Below, in pieces: positions 16,861 to 25,879 of a stretch of 64,000 bases of DNA (the first letter of the stretch is position 1; every line of letters begins with the position of its first letter). This DNA comes from Oceanobacillus_B kapialis. Lineage in GTDB: Bacteria; Bacillota; Bacilli; Bacillales; Amphibacillaceae. Made by a program: the position numbers and the translations under genes. Under the pieces are notes generated by a model. It saw only the letters and a list, made by a program, of their open reading frames with translations. It was not told the DNA's origin and did no database searches. The stretch is from assembly GCF_042685265.1 (NCBI RefSeq), contig NZ_JBHUMX010000003.1. The stretch is one strand, 5' to 3'.

Positions 16861-18415
16861 ATACAGTCTCGTACACGTTGACTCTATTTCTACCATTCTG
16901 TTTTGCCTCATATAATGCTTTATCTGCACGATTTAATAAATCCTGTAAAGTTTCTCCAGCTTCGTACTTCGCTTCTGCCACTCCACTGCTAAGGGTAATA
17001 GAGATAACAGCTTCATTCGTAGCCAAAGGTTCTCTACTAATGGCCTGTCTTAATCCCTCAGCTAGTGCTTCCCCTTCACCGGCTGTCATTCCCTTCAGTC
17101 CCAACACAAATTCTTCCCCTGCGTATCGGGCAAAAAGCATGTCTTGTAATCGCTTCTGGTAAAATTGGGCCACATGCTTTAGCAATTGATCACCGACATA
17201 ATGGCCATATGTATCATTAACACGCTTGAAATAGTCGACATCCATAATAATAACGGTGTAAGCACTACCCAATTCCTTTGCTTTCCTATATTCCTGCTCT
17301 GATCTTTCAAAAAAAGCACGGCGGTTTAACACTTGCGTCAACTCATCATAGTAAGCTTGGTGTTCTAATTGAACCTGTAGCTTTTTCACTTCTGTCACAT
17401 CAGTAAAAATCCATAACAACCCTTCTCGCTTGCTATTTAGCTCAGCTTGTAGAGAGGCTGTGCGAATTTGGTAAACACGATTCGTTTGCTCATCCAGCTC
17501 TACTTCTCCGGTATAATGAGCTGTCTCCAAAGCTGCAGGGAGGGGTTCCTCTGTTAAAGCAAGCCATACCTCTTTAGCCTTCATTCCATACAGGGACGAT
17601 TTTAGTCCGGGGAACAAAAGCTTTGCTGCATGATTAAATTCAATTAACCGAAACGACTCGTCGAGTACCATAACGCCATCATTAATGCTATTAAATATAG
17701 TATTTTTAGCAATTGGTGTGAGGGCAAGTAGACTTGAGCTGCTAATTGACCATAAATAGAGAATAGAAGTTATCCAAAGGACCATTGGGACAGGGTCAAC
17801 ACCTGGAGGGGTGGTGCCAATTAAGTATAAAAAGGCTGTTAGCATAGGAACGAGCTGGCCAATCAGCAGGGCGAGAAGCTGTGGACGATACTTCTTTGTT
17901 GTTTCCTTCCAGCGATAAATCACAAGTAAGAATGCGATAAACATGCAGGTGAAGGTAAAAACACCATGGATGATGTACCAGGGGCCAATCTCTATATGAA
18001 TAAAAGGTGCACCAAGACTAGGGTCAATTTCAAACACACGATAATGCAAGTGATGCAAATCATTCGTAGCGACCATAAAAAGGCTAATAACAGGGATGAT
18101 AAGAAGGAAAATCCATGTCTTTCGCTTCATTTTCATTCCTAAGTAACGCATGGTAAACAATAACCCTAGCGGGGAGGAAAGAGGCATTGCTGTATATTGC
18201 ATGATCGTCCAAAACTTTATCTCTTCCAAATTCGTAGCCATTAAGCCAAATGCCGCCGTAAAACAATAGATGGTAATAACTATTGTGTAAAGGACAAAAT
18301 ATGTAGCGACCCCCGTATATCTCCTGCGCCTTGCAAAGACACGGAAACACAAATACACATTGAACACACCAGATGTGCAAATAAGCGTTATATAAGCTGT
18401 CAATGCCGAATTCAT
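16859..18415 (-). CDS. membrane diguanylate cyclase (7TM sensor-PAS-GGDEF)
   Basis: 518 aa. Seven N-terminal TM helices (about residues 1-220) resembling the HisKA_7TM sensor, a PAS domain (VMVLDESFRLIEFNHAAK, about 235-340) and a GGDEF domain from about residue 350 (AYYDELTQVLNRRAFF). The active-site loop reads AGEEF instead of GGDEF/GGEEF, a variant known to be active in some cyclases. The usual inhibitory RxxD five residues before the motif is not in register (RLQD is one off). Predicted to make cyclic di-GMP in response to a membrane or redox ligand. ATG 18415 has SD aaggtag. Confidence 0.92.
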   Translation of the reverse strand: MNSALTAYITLICTSGVFNVYLCFRVFARRRRYTGVATYFVLYTIVITIYCFTAAFGLMATNLEEIKFWTIMQYTAMPLSSPLGLLFTMRYLGMKMKRKTWIFLLIIPVISLFMVATNDLHHLHYRVFEIDPSLGAPFIHIEIGPWYIIHGVFTFTCMFIAFLLVIYRWKETTKKYRPQLLALLIGQLVPMLTAFLYLIGTTPPGVDPVPMVLWITSILYLWSISSSSLLALTPIAKNTIFNSINDGVMVLDESFRLIEFNHAAKLLFPGLKSSLYGMKAKEVWLALTEEPLPAALETAHYTGEVELDEQTNRVYQIRTASLQAELNSKREGLLWIFTDVTEVKKLQVQLEHQAYYDELTQVLNRRAFFERSEQEYRKAKELGSAYTVIIMDVDYFKRVNDTYGHYVGDQLLKHVAQFYQKRLQDMLFARYAGEEFVLGLKGMTAGEGEALAEGLRQAISREPLATNEAVISITLSSGVAEAKYEAGETLQDLLNRADKALYEAKQNGRNRVNVYETV

Positions 18416-18587
18416 TGTATTCTACCTTCTTTTTGAGCATTACTTTTCTTTAATGTAGCACAAAAACTAGTAAAAGTGGGGGGTTTTTGCAAGTATTTAA
18501 CTAAGTTTTGAACTCCTCTTTTTCCTGGACATGCTTCCCCCATGTTTCACTCAAACTATTTCGGGTACAGAAATAGTATAGGAGATA

Positions 18588-18603
18588 TTAACTACTTAGT
18601 TAA
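18588..18603 (+). promoter_or_regulatory. palindromic operator candidate before SDR gene
   Basis: TTAACTA-CT-TAGTTAA, a perfect 16-bp inverted repeat 27 bp upstream of the SDR start. A related half-site TTTAACTAAG lies at 18496-18505. A MarR/TetR/HxlR-type repressor is plausible; its identity is unknown. Confidence 0.5.
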
Positions 18604-18629
18604 ATTTTGAAAGAAAGGATGGTAGCTTT

Positions 18630-19403
18630 ATGCCTAGATTAGATGGAAGAACTGCAGTCATTACAGGTGGCGCAGGTGGTATCGGCAAAAAAGCAGCAGA
18701 AACCTTTTTAAGAGAAGGTGCAAAAGTACTATTAGTAGATATGAACAAGGAAGCGTTAAACGACGTGAAAGACAATTTACACCAATATGGAGAAGTAGCC
18801 GTAATCGAAGCAGATGTCACGAATGAAGACGATGTAAAAAAATATGTAAATAAAGCGAAGGAGCAATTTGGGTCTATCGATATTTTCTTCAACAACGCTG
18901 GTATTGAAGGAGAAGTTGCCCCAATAGCTGAACAGAAGCTAGAAGACTATCAAAAAGTGATGGCCGTTAATGGCGAAGGGGTCTTCCTTGGACTGAAGCA
19001 TGTCCTTCCTGTCATGTCTGATCAGGAAAGTGGTAGTATTATTAATACTTCTTCCGTGGCCGGACTTGGTGGTTTCCCTGGACTTGCGCCATATGTCGCC
19101 TCTAAGCATGCAATTATCGGCTTAACCAAATCAGCAGCACTAGAGGTAGCGGACAAAGGCGTTCGTGTAAATTCCATTCACCCATCACCAGTTAACACAC
19201 GCATGATGCGATCCATTGAAAAAGGGCAAAATCCTAACGATCCTGAAAGCTCAAAAGAGGAGCAAACGAGTGCTATACCACTAGCGCGTTACGGAGAAGC
19301 AGCGGATATTGCAAATCTTGTTCTTTTCCTAGCCTCTGACGAAAGTAAGTTTATTACAGGCTCTGAATACCGTGTCGATGGCGGCTTAACAGCAAGCACG
19401 TAA
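18630..19403 (+). CDS. short-chain dehydrogenase/reductase
   Basis: 257 aa classical SDR. Cofactor motif TGGAGGIG (12-19), NNAG (88-91), catalytic Ser at about 142 with Y155 and K159. Acidic D37 after strand 2 (LLVDMN) suggests NAD preference. C-terminal YRVDGG is typical. Substrate unknown. ATG 18630 follows SD gaaaggatgg. Single gene with a palindromic operator candidate upstream and a terminator downstream. Confidence 0.93.
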   Translation: MPRLDGRTAVITGGAGGIGKKAAETFLREGAKVLLVDMNKEALNDVKDNLHQYGEVAVIEADVTNEDDVKKYVNKAKEQFGSIDIFFNNAGIEGEVAPIAEQKLEDYQKVMAVNGEGVFLGLKHVLPVMSDQESGSIINTSSVAGLGGFPGLAPYVASKHAIIGLTKSAALEVADKGVRVNSIHPSPVNTRMMRSIEKGQNPNDPESSKEEQTSAIPLARYGEAADIANLVLFLASDESKFITGSEYRVDGGLTAST

Positions 19404-19412
19404 AAATAAGTT

Positions 19413-19452
19413 TAAAAAGCATCCAATCCCTGTTGGGGAGAGGATGCTTTTT
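19413..19452. terminator. bidirectional terminator
   Basis: AAAAAGCATCC / GGATGCTTTTT stem between the SDR gene (+) and the siderophore operon (-). Confidence 0.85.
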
Positions 19453-21438
19453 CTATTTACTCTTCACCGAATTTGTTTTCTTCAATAAATAAAGCAAATA
19501 TGGCGCTCCAATTAACGAGACGATAATCCCTGCTGGAATTTCTTTTGGCGCAAGAAGGAATCTCCCAAGAAAATCAGCTGATAATAGTAAAATTCCGCCA
19601 ACCGCTAGCGTTAATGGCAATAAACGTAGTAATTTTGGTCCGACAAGCTGTCTTGCAATGTGAGGGGCAAGTAACCCGACAAAACTGATGGTTCCCACAA
19701 TGGATACACTAACAGCCGCCAATACTACACCAATTACGATCATTAATAAACGCATACGATCGGTTTTCACACCTAAACCAATGGAAATGCCGTCTCCAAA
19801 CGTTAAGATATCGAAGGTTGTGGCAAACGTAATGACAATGGGTAGGACAATAAGCATGACGATAATGAAAATAATAAAGTGTCCCCAATCGACCCCATAT
19901 GTGCTCCCAGCAAGCCATGTTAAAGCCTGGCTGGCGTGTACGTTGGCTTTCACCAATAGAATCTGAATAATAGCAGCCCCTACAGCCGAGAAGGCAATCC
20001 CCATTAACAGAAGGATCATCGGCTGGAAACCACTCCGTGCACTAATTGCTAGAATAATTCCCATCGTAATAAGAGCACCAAGCAGTGCACCAAATGGTAT
20101 GAACACAAAAGGTGCTTGAGGGAAAACAACGATAAGTAATACCGCAAAAACACTAGCCCCAGAGGTAATACCAAGCACAGAAGCATCTGCAAGTGGATTT
20201 CGCAGTACTGCTTGCATAAGCATCCCGCTTATCGCCATCATCATTCCTACACCAAAGCTAACAAAAACGCGCGGCACCCGGAACTCCCAAACAAAGCTGT
20301 TATACATAATCTCCTGTGGCAATTCGAGTAGCTTCGTAAAGCTCGTACCACCGAAGGATAGACTTAAAACAATAATCAATAACGTCACTACAGCTAAGAT
20401 TGGATAAAACAGTTTATAACGGGTGATGCGAACTTTCCCTTCCAATGCGTTCCCAGCCGCTTTTGTTTGCGAGCTCATTTTCAATGCTAAGTACACAAGC
20501 CACGGGGCTCCAACAATCGCTGTCATCGCACCAACCGGAAGTTCAGACGTTTGCGAAACAATTCGCACTAGAATGTCTGCTGCAATTAACAAACTGGCCC
20601 CTACCACAATATTTCCCAAGATCATGGTTCGATGCATTCGAAAGCCCATGAGACGGACTAAATGCGGGGCAATAATGCCGACAAACCCAATGGGACCAAC
20701 AACTGTTACCGTAACAGCTGCCAGTAAAATCGCAATAACCCAGCCTAGCAGCTTGCTTAATGTAATGTTTTGCCCCAGGCCAATTGCCGTTTCATCCCCT
20801 AACAGCAAAATATCAAAGCGACGACTTACAAGCAGTGCGACGATTAACGTAATAATGATCCATGGTGCGGCAAATTGCACCCCGCCCCAATCTAGCTGCA
20901 ATAAGGTCCCTGCTCCCCAGAGGAAAAGCCCGGAAACCTCATTTTGGAAAAGTAATTGTAACGCACTCGTAAACGAGGAGAACAACATCGTTACAATCAT
21001 TCCTGTTAAAGCAATACGCACTGGGTCTAGTGATTTCCCTACTAGAAATGTCACACAAAGTGCCGCCAGTACGCCTCCTGCCATTGTAACTACAATGGGA
21101 GATGCCCCACTAATACCTGGAAAGAAAATAGTGAAAAAGACAACGAAGAAATATGCCCCTGCATGGATTCCTAACGTACTTGCACTAGCAAGGGGATTCT
21201 TCGTCATTGTCTGCAGTAACATACCAGCTACTGCTAATGCAGCCCCTGCAAGACAGCCAATTACAAAACGGGGCATGCGACTATGTAATAAGAAATTCAT
21301 TTGTTGTTCATCTTGCCAAACCTCTGTCCAAAAAGCGAAAAATCCTCCTGAAGCTTGCCCCTGACTCACGTGAATGAGTCCAAGGACAAGAAACAATAGG
21401 ATACTTCCAATGAAATATATCGTTGCTTTTACATTCAT
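19453..21438 (-). CDS. fused FecCD-type iron-siderophore permease (FhuB-like)
   Basis: 661 aa, about twice a normal FecCD permease: two repeated permease halves in tandem (each with a GAALAVAGMLLQ- or GMMMAISGMLMQ-type N-terminal motif, a NPLA.AS.LGI motif and a GFVG..APH..R motif), about 18-20 TM helices. This is the fused FhuB arrangement. Last gene of the Fur operon; starts 4 bp after the lipoprotein stop. It forms the membrane channel for ferric siderophore import with the ATPase at 23439-24221. Confidence 0.93.
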   Translation of the reverse strand: MNVKATIYFIGSILLFLVLGLIHVSQGQASGGFFAFWTEVWQDEQQMNFLLHSRMPRFVIGCLAGAALAVAGMLLQTMTKNPLASASTLGIHAGAYFFVVFFTIFFPGISGASPIVVTMAGGVLAALCVTFLVGKSLDPVRIALTGMIVTMLFSSFTSALQLLFQNEVSGLFLWGAGTLLQLDWGGVQFAAPWIIITLIVALLVSRRFDILLLGDETAIGLGQNITLSKLLGWVIAILLAAVTVTVVGPIGFVGIIAPHLVRLMGFRMHRTMILGNIVVGASLLIAADILVRIVSQTSELPVGAMTAIVGAPWLVYLALKMSSQTKAAGNALEGKVRITRYKLFYPILAVVTLLIIVLSLSFGGTSFTKLLELPQEIMYNSFVWEFRVPRVFVSFGVGMMMAISGMLMQAVLRNPLADASVLGITSGASVFAVLLIVVFPQAPFVFIPFGALLGALITMGIILAISARSGFQPMILLLMGIAFSAVGAAIIQILLVKANVHASQALTWLAGSTYGVDWGHFIIFIIVMLIVLPIVITFATTFDILTFGDGISIGLGVKTDRMRLLMIVIGVVLAAVSVSIVGTISFVGLLAPHIARQLVGPKLLRLLPLTLAVGGILLLSADFLGRFLLAPKEIPAGIIVSLIGAPYLLYLLKKTNSVKSK

Positions 21439-21442
21439 AGCA

Positions 21443-22423
21443 TTAGTTCACGAGTGCTTCTTCTAGCTGCTCAATCAATGTTTCCATTGATAACACGCTA
21501 CCGAATGTCCACACTCCTGCCCCCACGTCATACATTAAATCCTCTTCTACGAAATGCAGGCCGTTCCATGCACTATTCCCTTCGAGGTTATCGAATAATG
21601 GATCGTCCTCCTGCACCGTATGAATGAATAATGCCTCTTCGTAATTGGAGACGCCTTCTACATTTGCTTCAATAAATCCACTAGGCTGAGGATCTTGATC
21701 CTGAATTTTATTTGTTAATCCAATACCTTCCAGCACATGACTAACCGTAGAGTTTTCTGTAAATAAACGGAATGTCGGTGCCTCATTTACAGAATAGGCT
21801 TGAGTGAAAACAAATTCGTTTGTTGGCAGGTTCGCCGCTTCCACATTTTCCTTTGCAGTTGCCATACGTTCTTCTAAACTAGTAATATGCTCTTCTGCTT
21901 CTTGCTCTTTCCCAACTAATTTAGCTGTTTGCTTAAATGTATGTAACGTATATGCATACAGGTCTGACATTGCTTCCTCTGTGGAGTTATCATACATCAC
22001 AACAGGTGCAATTTTCTCTAGTTCTTCTTTCATTTCTTCTTGATATGTCATAGCAACAATTACATCTGGCTCAAGCTTGGCAATCTCTTCGATGTTCGGC
22101 TCTGTACGTAATCCAACTTCTGTTACACTATCATCTAATTCTGCATCAATATTAACCCATTTATTAAAGCCCTCAATATCTGCCACACCAACTGGTTGTA
22201 CACCTACAGCCAATAATTCTTCCACAATGCTCCATTCTAGTGCAACGACTTTTTCTGGTACTTGATCAAATTCCTGTTCACCAAAACCATCTTCAATCAC
22301 AATGCTTTCACTTGCTGCATCATCTGATCCTGAATCCGATGAGCCAGACTCGGCATTATCCTCTTGCATACAACCTGCTAATACTAAAACGCCAACAAAT
22401 AAAATAAATAATAGCTTTTTCAT
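21443..22423 (-). CDS. iron-siderophore-binding lipoprotein
   Basis: 326 aa. Lipoprotein signal with lipobox LAGC (Cys18), a Ser/Asp/Glu-rich linker, then two PBP fold lobes joined by a long helix (FhuD/BtuF-type): VVALEWSIVEELLAVGVQPVGVAD and IEEIAKLEPDVIVA. Captures the ferric siderophore at the outer face of the membrane. Third gene of the operon, 3 bp after the reductase. Type of siderophore not readable. Confidence 0.93.
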   Translation of the reverse strand: MKKLLFILFVGVLVLAGCMQEDNAESGSSDSGSDDAASESIVIEDGFGEQEFDQVPEKVVALEWSIVEELLAVGVQPVGVADIEGFNKWVNIDAELDDSVTEVGLRTEPNIEEIAKLEPDVIVAMTYQEEMKEELEKIAPVVMYDNSTEEAMSDLYAYTLHTFKQTAKLVGKEQEAEEHITSLEERMATAKENVEAANLPTNEFVFTQAYSVNEAPTFRLFTENSTVSHVLEGIGLTNKIQDQDPQPSGFIEANVEGVSNYEEALFIHTVQEDDPLFDNLEGNSAWNGLHFVEEDLMYDVGAGVWTFGSVLSMETLIEQLEEALVN

Positions 22424-22426
22424 GAT

Positions 22427-23434
22427 CTATAACTCCAATTCTGCGTATATTTTTTTGTTTTTCGTTTTGAAGGATTCATGATGTGAGGAGACCATTGCTG
22501 TTTTAACAGCAGTAGGCTCAATAAATTGCTTTGCGCGGTTTACCGCATTTGCTGCATCGTGAAAAGCCCCGGCAATTAAATTTACTTTTCCGTCATAATT
22601 AATGGCGTCACCAGCACCGTAAATTCCGGGTACAGAGGTTTCACCCATGCTAGTTCCTTGTATGCCATACTCTGGATGCATGTTGATCACTACATCACTT
22701 TTCTCAATTAAATCATTCTGTATGTCATACCCGTGGTTAATAATCACCTCTTCGACAGGAAGCTGTTCTGTGTGGTTTAACGTCACACTTTCAATCTTTT
22801 CAGTCCCATTTAACCCTGTAATAACAGATTCATAGATTACTTCTACAGAGCTGTCCAAGAGCTTTTGTATGTCTGCTTCATGTCCTGTAAAGTGATCCTT
22901 GCGGTACGTGACATAAACCTTTTTGGCAATTGGTTCCAATGTGTTTGCCCAATCTACTGCCGATTTACCACCACCTGAAATCAGCACGGCTTTATCTTTA
23001 AAACGCGCCAACGATTTGACTGTATAGTGTAAATTGGTATGCACAAACCTTTCCTCTTCTGGTAAGCCTACCTTTTTCGGTGTGAGAATACCGCTGCCTG
23101 TTGCGAGAATAACCGTTTTTGTGGAGTGATTTTCCCCATTCTCCGTAGATAGTAGGAATCCGTCATCCTGCTGTGAAATCCCTTCCACTTTCGAGTTCAG
23201 CACAACTGTAGGGTCAAAGAGAACCGCCTGTTCAGAAAGATGGGTAATAAGCTGCTCCCCTAAAAGTGGTGGCATGCCGCCAACATCCCAGATCATTTTT
23301 TCCGGATAGGCATGGATCTTACCACCTAGTACAGCCTGACTGTCAATAAGCTTCGTTTTCATACCGCGCAGACCGCTATAAAATGCTGCATACAAGCCTG
23401 CTGGACCCGTACCAACTATTGTTACATCATACAT
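22427..23434 (-). CDS. ferredoxin/flavodoxin-NADP reductase-type flavoprotein, putative ferric-siderophore reductase
   Basis: 335 aa two-nucleotide-domain flavoprotein: FAD motif GTGPAGLYAAFYSG (8-21), NADPH motif SGGGKSAVDW (about 154-163), and C-terminal GAGDAINYDGK. No CxxC is present, so it is not a thioredoxin reductase; length and pattern fit the YumC-type FNR family. Its place inside a Fur-regulated siderophore operon (4 bp from each neighbour) suggests it reduces imported Fe(III)-siderophore, as IruO does in Staphylococcus aureus. That role is inference. Confidence 0.88.
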   Translation of the reverse strand: MYDVTIVGTGPAGLYAAFYSGLRGMKTKLIDSQAVLGGKIHAYPEKMIWDVGGMPPLLGEQLITHLSEQAVLFDPTVVLNSKVEGISQQDDGFLLSTENGENHSTKTVILATGSGILTPKKVGLPEEERFVHTNLHYTVKSLARFKDKAVLISGGGKSAVDWANTLEPIAKKVYVTYRKDHFTGHEADIQKLLDSSVEVIYESVITGLNGTEKIESVTLNHTEQLPVEEVIINHGYDIQNDLIEKSDVVINMHPEYGIQGTSMGETSVPGIYGAGDAINYDGKVNLIAGAFHDAANAVNRAKQFIEPTAVKTAMVSSHHESFKTKNKKIYAELEL

Positions 23435-23438
23435 AGAA

Positions 23439-24221
23439 CTACGCCTCCTTCATGCCATAGGAAAGACATATCGGATTTTGGCTAAACGGGCAGACCGTTA
23501 ACATCGCCTGAATTTGGAAAACATCCTGTAAGTTTGGCGCTGTCATCACTTGGTGTGGCGCACCTTCATGGATTACCTTGCCATCACGCATTGCAATAAG
23601 GTGATGGGAGAACCGTGAAGCATGATTTAAATCATGAAGTACCATCACGATTGTTTTGTTTTGTTCTCGATTGAGTTTATCCAGGAGCTGTAAAATATCA
23701 AGCTGATGAGCCATATCCAGGTACGTAGTTGGTTCATCCAAAATGACGACCTCTGTATCCTGGGCCAAAGCCATCGCTATCCAGACGCGCTGGCGCTGAC
23801 CGCCCGACAACGCTTCTACCGGGCGTTTTTCCAGATCACTTAACCCAGTTGCTTCAAGTGCCCAGTCAATCGCATCTAAATCCTCTTGCCTTTGCTTTCC
23901 AAATTTAGATTGATGCGGAAAACGACCATATGTAATCAGCTCCCTTACCGTTAAACCAGCTGGCGCTTCAGCTGATTGCGGCAAGATGGCCATCTTACGT
24001 GCTATATCTTTTGTAGAGGTTCGGCTAATCGCTTTTCCATCCAAATAAATTGCACCGTTTTGGGCTTTCAATATACGGGCAATTGTTTTAATTAATGTGG
24101 ATTTCCCACAGCCATTTGGGCCGATAACCGTCGTTATTTTGCCCTTCGGAATTGTAAGGTTTAACGAATCTATAATAAGTGCATCGCCATATCCAACTTG
24201 CACATCTTCTACATGTATCAT
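23439..24221 (-). CDS. iron-siderophore ABC transporter ATPase (FecE/FhuC family)
   Basis: 260 aa. Walker A GPNGCGKST, signature LSGGQRQRV, Walker B VVILDEPTTYLD, H-loop VLHDLNHA. ATG 24221 has SD gaggtg. First gene of the operon, its SD lying only 15 bp from a perfect Fur box. Powers the fused permease. Confidence 0.95.
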   Translation of the reverse strand: MIHVEDVQVGYGDALIIDSLNLTIPKGKITTVIGPNGCGKSTLIKTIARILKAQNGAIYLDGKAISRTSTKDIARKMAILPQSAEAPAGLTVRELITYGRFPHQSKFGKQRQEDLDAIDWALEATGLSDLEKRPVEALSGGQRQRVWIAMALAQDTEVVILDEPTTYLDMAHQLDILQLLDKLNREQNKTIVMVLHDLNHASRFSHHLIAMRDGKVIHEGAPHQVMTAPNLQDVFQIQAMLTVCPFSQNPICLSYGMKEA

Positions 24222-24235
24222 GTATTCACCTCAAT

Positions 24236-24250
24236 TGATAATGATTATCA
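24236..24250 (-). promoter_or_regulatory. Fur box
   Basis: TGATAAT-G-ATTATCA, an exact 7-1-7 Fur site just downstream of the -10 of the siderophore operon promoter and 15 bp before the first ATG. Confidence 0.95.
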
Positions 24251-24259
24251 TTACTATCG

Positions 24260-24288
24260 ATACTATAGGTATATGCATGATTTGTCAA
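24260..24288 (-). promoter_or_regulatory. SigA promoter of the siderophore operon
   Basis: TTGACA, 17-bp spacer, TAGTAT on the minus strand, followed by the Fur box. Confidence 0.65.
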
Positions 24289-24389
24289 TTGAATTCGCAA
24301 AGTTTTCACTGTTTTGAGGGACTTTTTTAGTAGAGAGGTGTAGAGGGGGTTGAAGAGTAGCTTGGGTTGGGGGGAGCGTGGGTAGATTG

Positions 24390-25050
24390 GTTGATTGGGT
24401 TGCTGTGGTGGTTGATTGCTCTGCTCTCCTAGTCGATTGCACAACAGCTTTGGTTGATTACATTGCACCATTGGTCGATTGCACGCAGGCCTTGGTCGAT
24501 TGCACGCAGGCCTTGGTTGATTGCGTTGCACCACTGGTTGATTGAACACCAGCCTTGGTCGATTGCGCTGCTACATTGGTCGATTGAACGCCGGCCTTGG
24601 TCGATTGCGCTGCACCACTGGTTGATTGAACACCAGCCTTGGTCGATTGCGCTGCTACATTGGTTGATTGAACACCAGCCTTGGTCGATTGCGCTGCACC
24701 ACTGGTCGATTGCACGACAGCCTTGGTCGATTGCTCTGCTACATCGGTTGATTGAACACCGGCATTGGTCGATTGCTCTGCTACATTGGTCGATTGAACA
24801 CCGGCCTTGGTCGATTGCGCTGCACCACTGGTCGATTGCACGACAGCCTTGGTCGATTGCACTGCTACATTGGTTGATTGAACACCAGCCTTGGTCGATT
24901 GCACAGCAACATCGGTTGATTGCACGCCGGCCATGGTCGATTGCGCTGCACTATCGGTCGATTGAACTCCGGCATTGGTCGATTGCACTGCTACATTGGT
25001 CGATTGTACAACTGCCTTGGTCGATTGCACAACAGCCCTAACCGATTGTA
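24390..25050. repeat. 21-bp minisatellite, roughly 30 units
   Basis: Tandem 21-bp units of type TTGGTCGATTG-N10, with variant tails (gcgctgctaca, gaacaccagcc, cacgacagcc) that tend to alternate, giving 42-bp higher-order periods. Because 21 is a multiple of three, several frames stay open by chance over 600 bp. No SD precedes a credible start, and the array continues past the stop codons. It fills the space between a terminator and the Fur promoter. Confidence 0.9.
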
Positions 25051-25078
25051 CTGCTCCTATAGCTCCTTCCACCCCACC

Positions 25079-25107
25079 ACAAAAAAAGACCATCTACACA
25101 AGATGGC
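25079..25107 (-). terminator. terminator of the Zur-controlled importer operon
   Basis: Minus strand GGCCATCT-TGTGT-AGATGGTC followed by TTTTTTT, 14 bp after the last ATPase gene. Confidence 0.88.
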
Positions 25108-25120
25108 CTCCTACAAAATT

Positions 25121-25879
25121 TTAAAATATGGAAATAAGCTCTTTCGTATATGGATGGCGGTCTTTGGAAAATAGATGTTCTTGATCAAATACATCGACCA
25201 CGGAGCCATCCTTCATGACCATTGTGCGTTGGCTCATTTGCTGAACTGCTGCCAAGTCATGGGAAATAAACAAATAAGATAAATTGAGCCTTTTGCGCAA
25301 ATCGGTTAACAATTGTAACACGACACCCTGTGATAGGACATCAAGGCTGGCTGTTGGTTCATCAAGCACGATTAGTTCTGGTTCAATGCTGATCGCACGG
25401 GCAATGGTCACACGTTGGCGTTGTCCCCCACTCAATTCATGAGGGTAGCGGTTTGCTAAATCTCCCGGAAGTTCAACGGCTTCCAGTAATTGCTTTACAA
25501 ACCCCTCTCTTGAGGTGTATTGAAAATAGGTTAAATCTGCTTCACCTTTTAGTTGATCATATGCATCCATTAGAGAATCCTTTATTTTAAGTTTAGGATT
25601 TAACGAAGCAGTCGGGTTTTGAAAGACGATTTGCATATTTTTGCGAATGGAACGGAGCTTTCGTTCTGGCAGCTTTTCAATAGCTTCCCCGTTAAAAAGG
25701 ATTGATCCTTTTTCAATGGTTTCCATACGCATTAAACATCTTGCTAACGTACTTTTTCCACAGCCGCTTTCCCCTACCAGACCAAGGCACTCTCCCTTGT
25801 TAAGCCCAAATGAAACATCGCGTAGGACCTTATCTTTTCCTCGATAGGATTTGGTTACGTTTTGTACATCAACTAACAT
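25121..25879 (-). CDS. Nik/Opp-type ABC ATPase, second (NikE/CntF-like)
   Basis: 252 aa. Walker A GESGCGKST, signature LSGGQRQRV, Walker B LIVLDEPTASLD, and the C-terminal RHPYTKELI of the OppF/NikE family. Overlaps the preceding ATPase gene by 7 bp. Fifth and last gene of the operon behind two Zur boxes; pairs with the other ATPase as a heterodimer. Confidence 0.93.
   Translation of the reverse strand: MLVDVQNVTKSYRGKDKVLRDVSFGLNKGECLGLVGESGCGKSTLARCLMRMETIEKGSILFNGEAIEKLPERKLRSIRKNMQIVFQNPTASLNPKLKIKDSLMDAYDQLKGEADLTYFQYTSREGFVKQLLEAVELPGDLANRYPHELSGGQRQRVTIARAISIEPELIVLDEPTASLDVLSQGVVLQLLTDLRKRLNLSYLFISHDLAAVQQMSQRTMVMKDGSVVDVFDQEHLFSKDRHPYTKELISIF

Noticed and set aside
20423..21364. 313-aa plus-strand frame antisense to the fused permease
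   Set aside because: Low-complexity, Thr/Ala/Pro-rich composition typical of the antisense of a membrane gene; no SD.
24390..25050. CRISPR array
   Set aside because: Repeats are 21 bp and contiguous with no unique spacers, and no cas genes are present.
24454..25093. Long open frames on both strands over the 21-bp array (195 aa on +, 211 aa on -)
   Set aside because: Both are open because 21 is a multiple of three. Starts have no good SD (the minus one sits inside a terminator stem), and the array continues past the stops.
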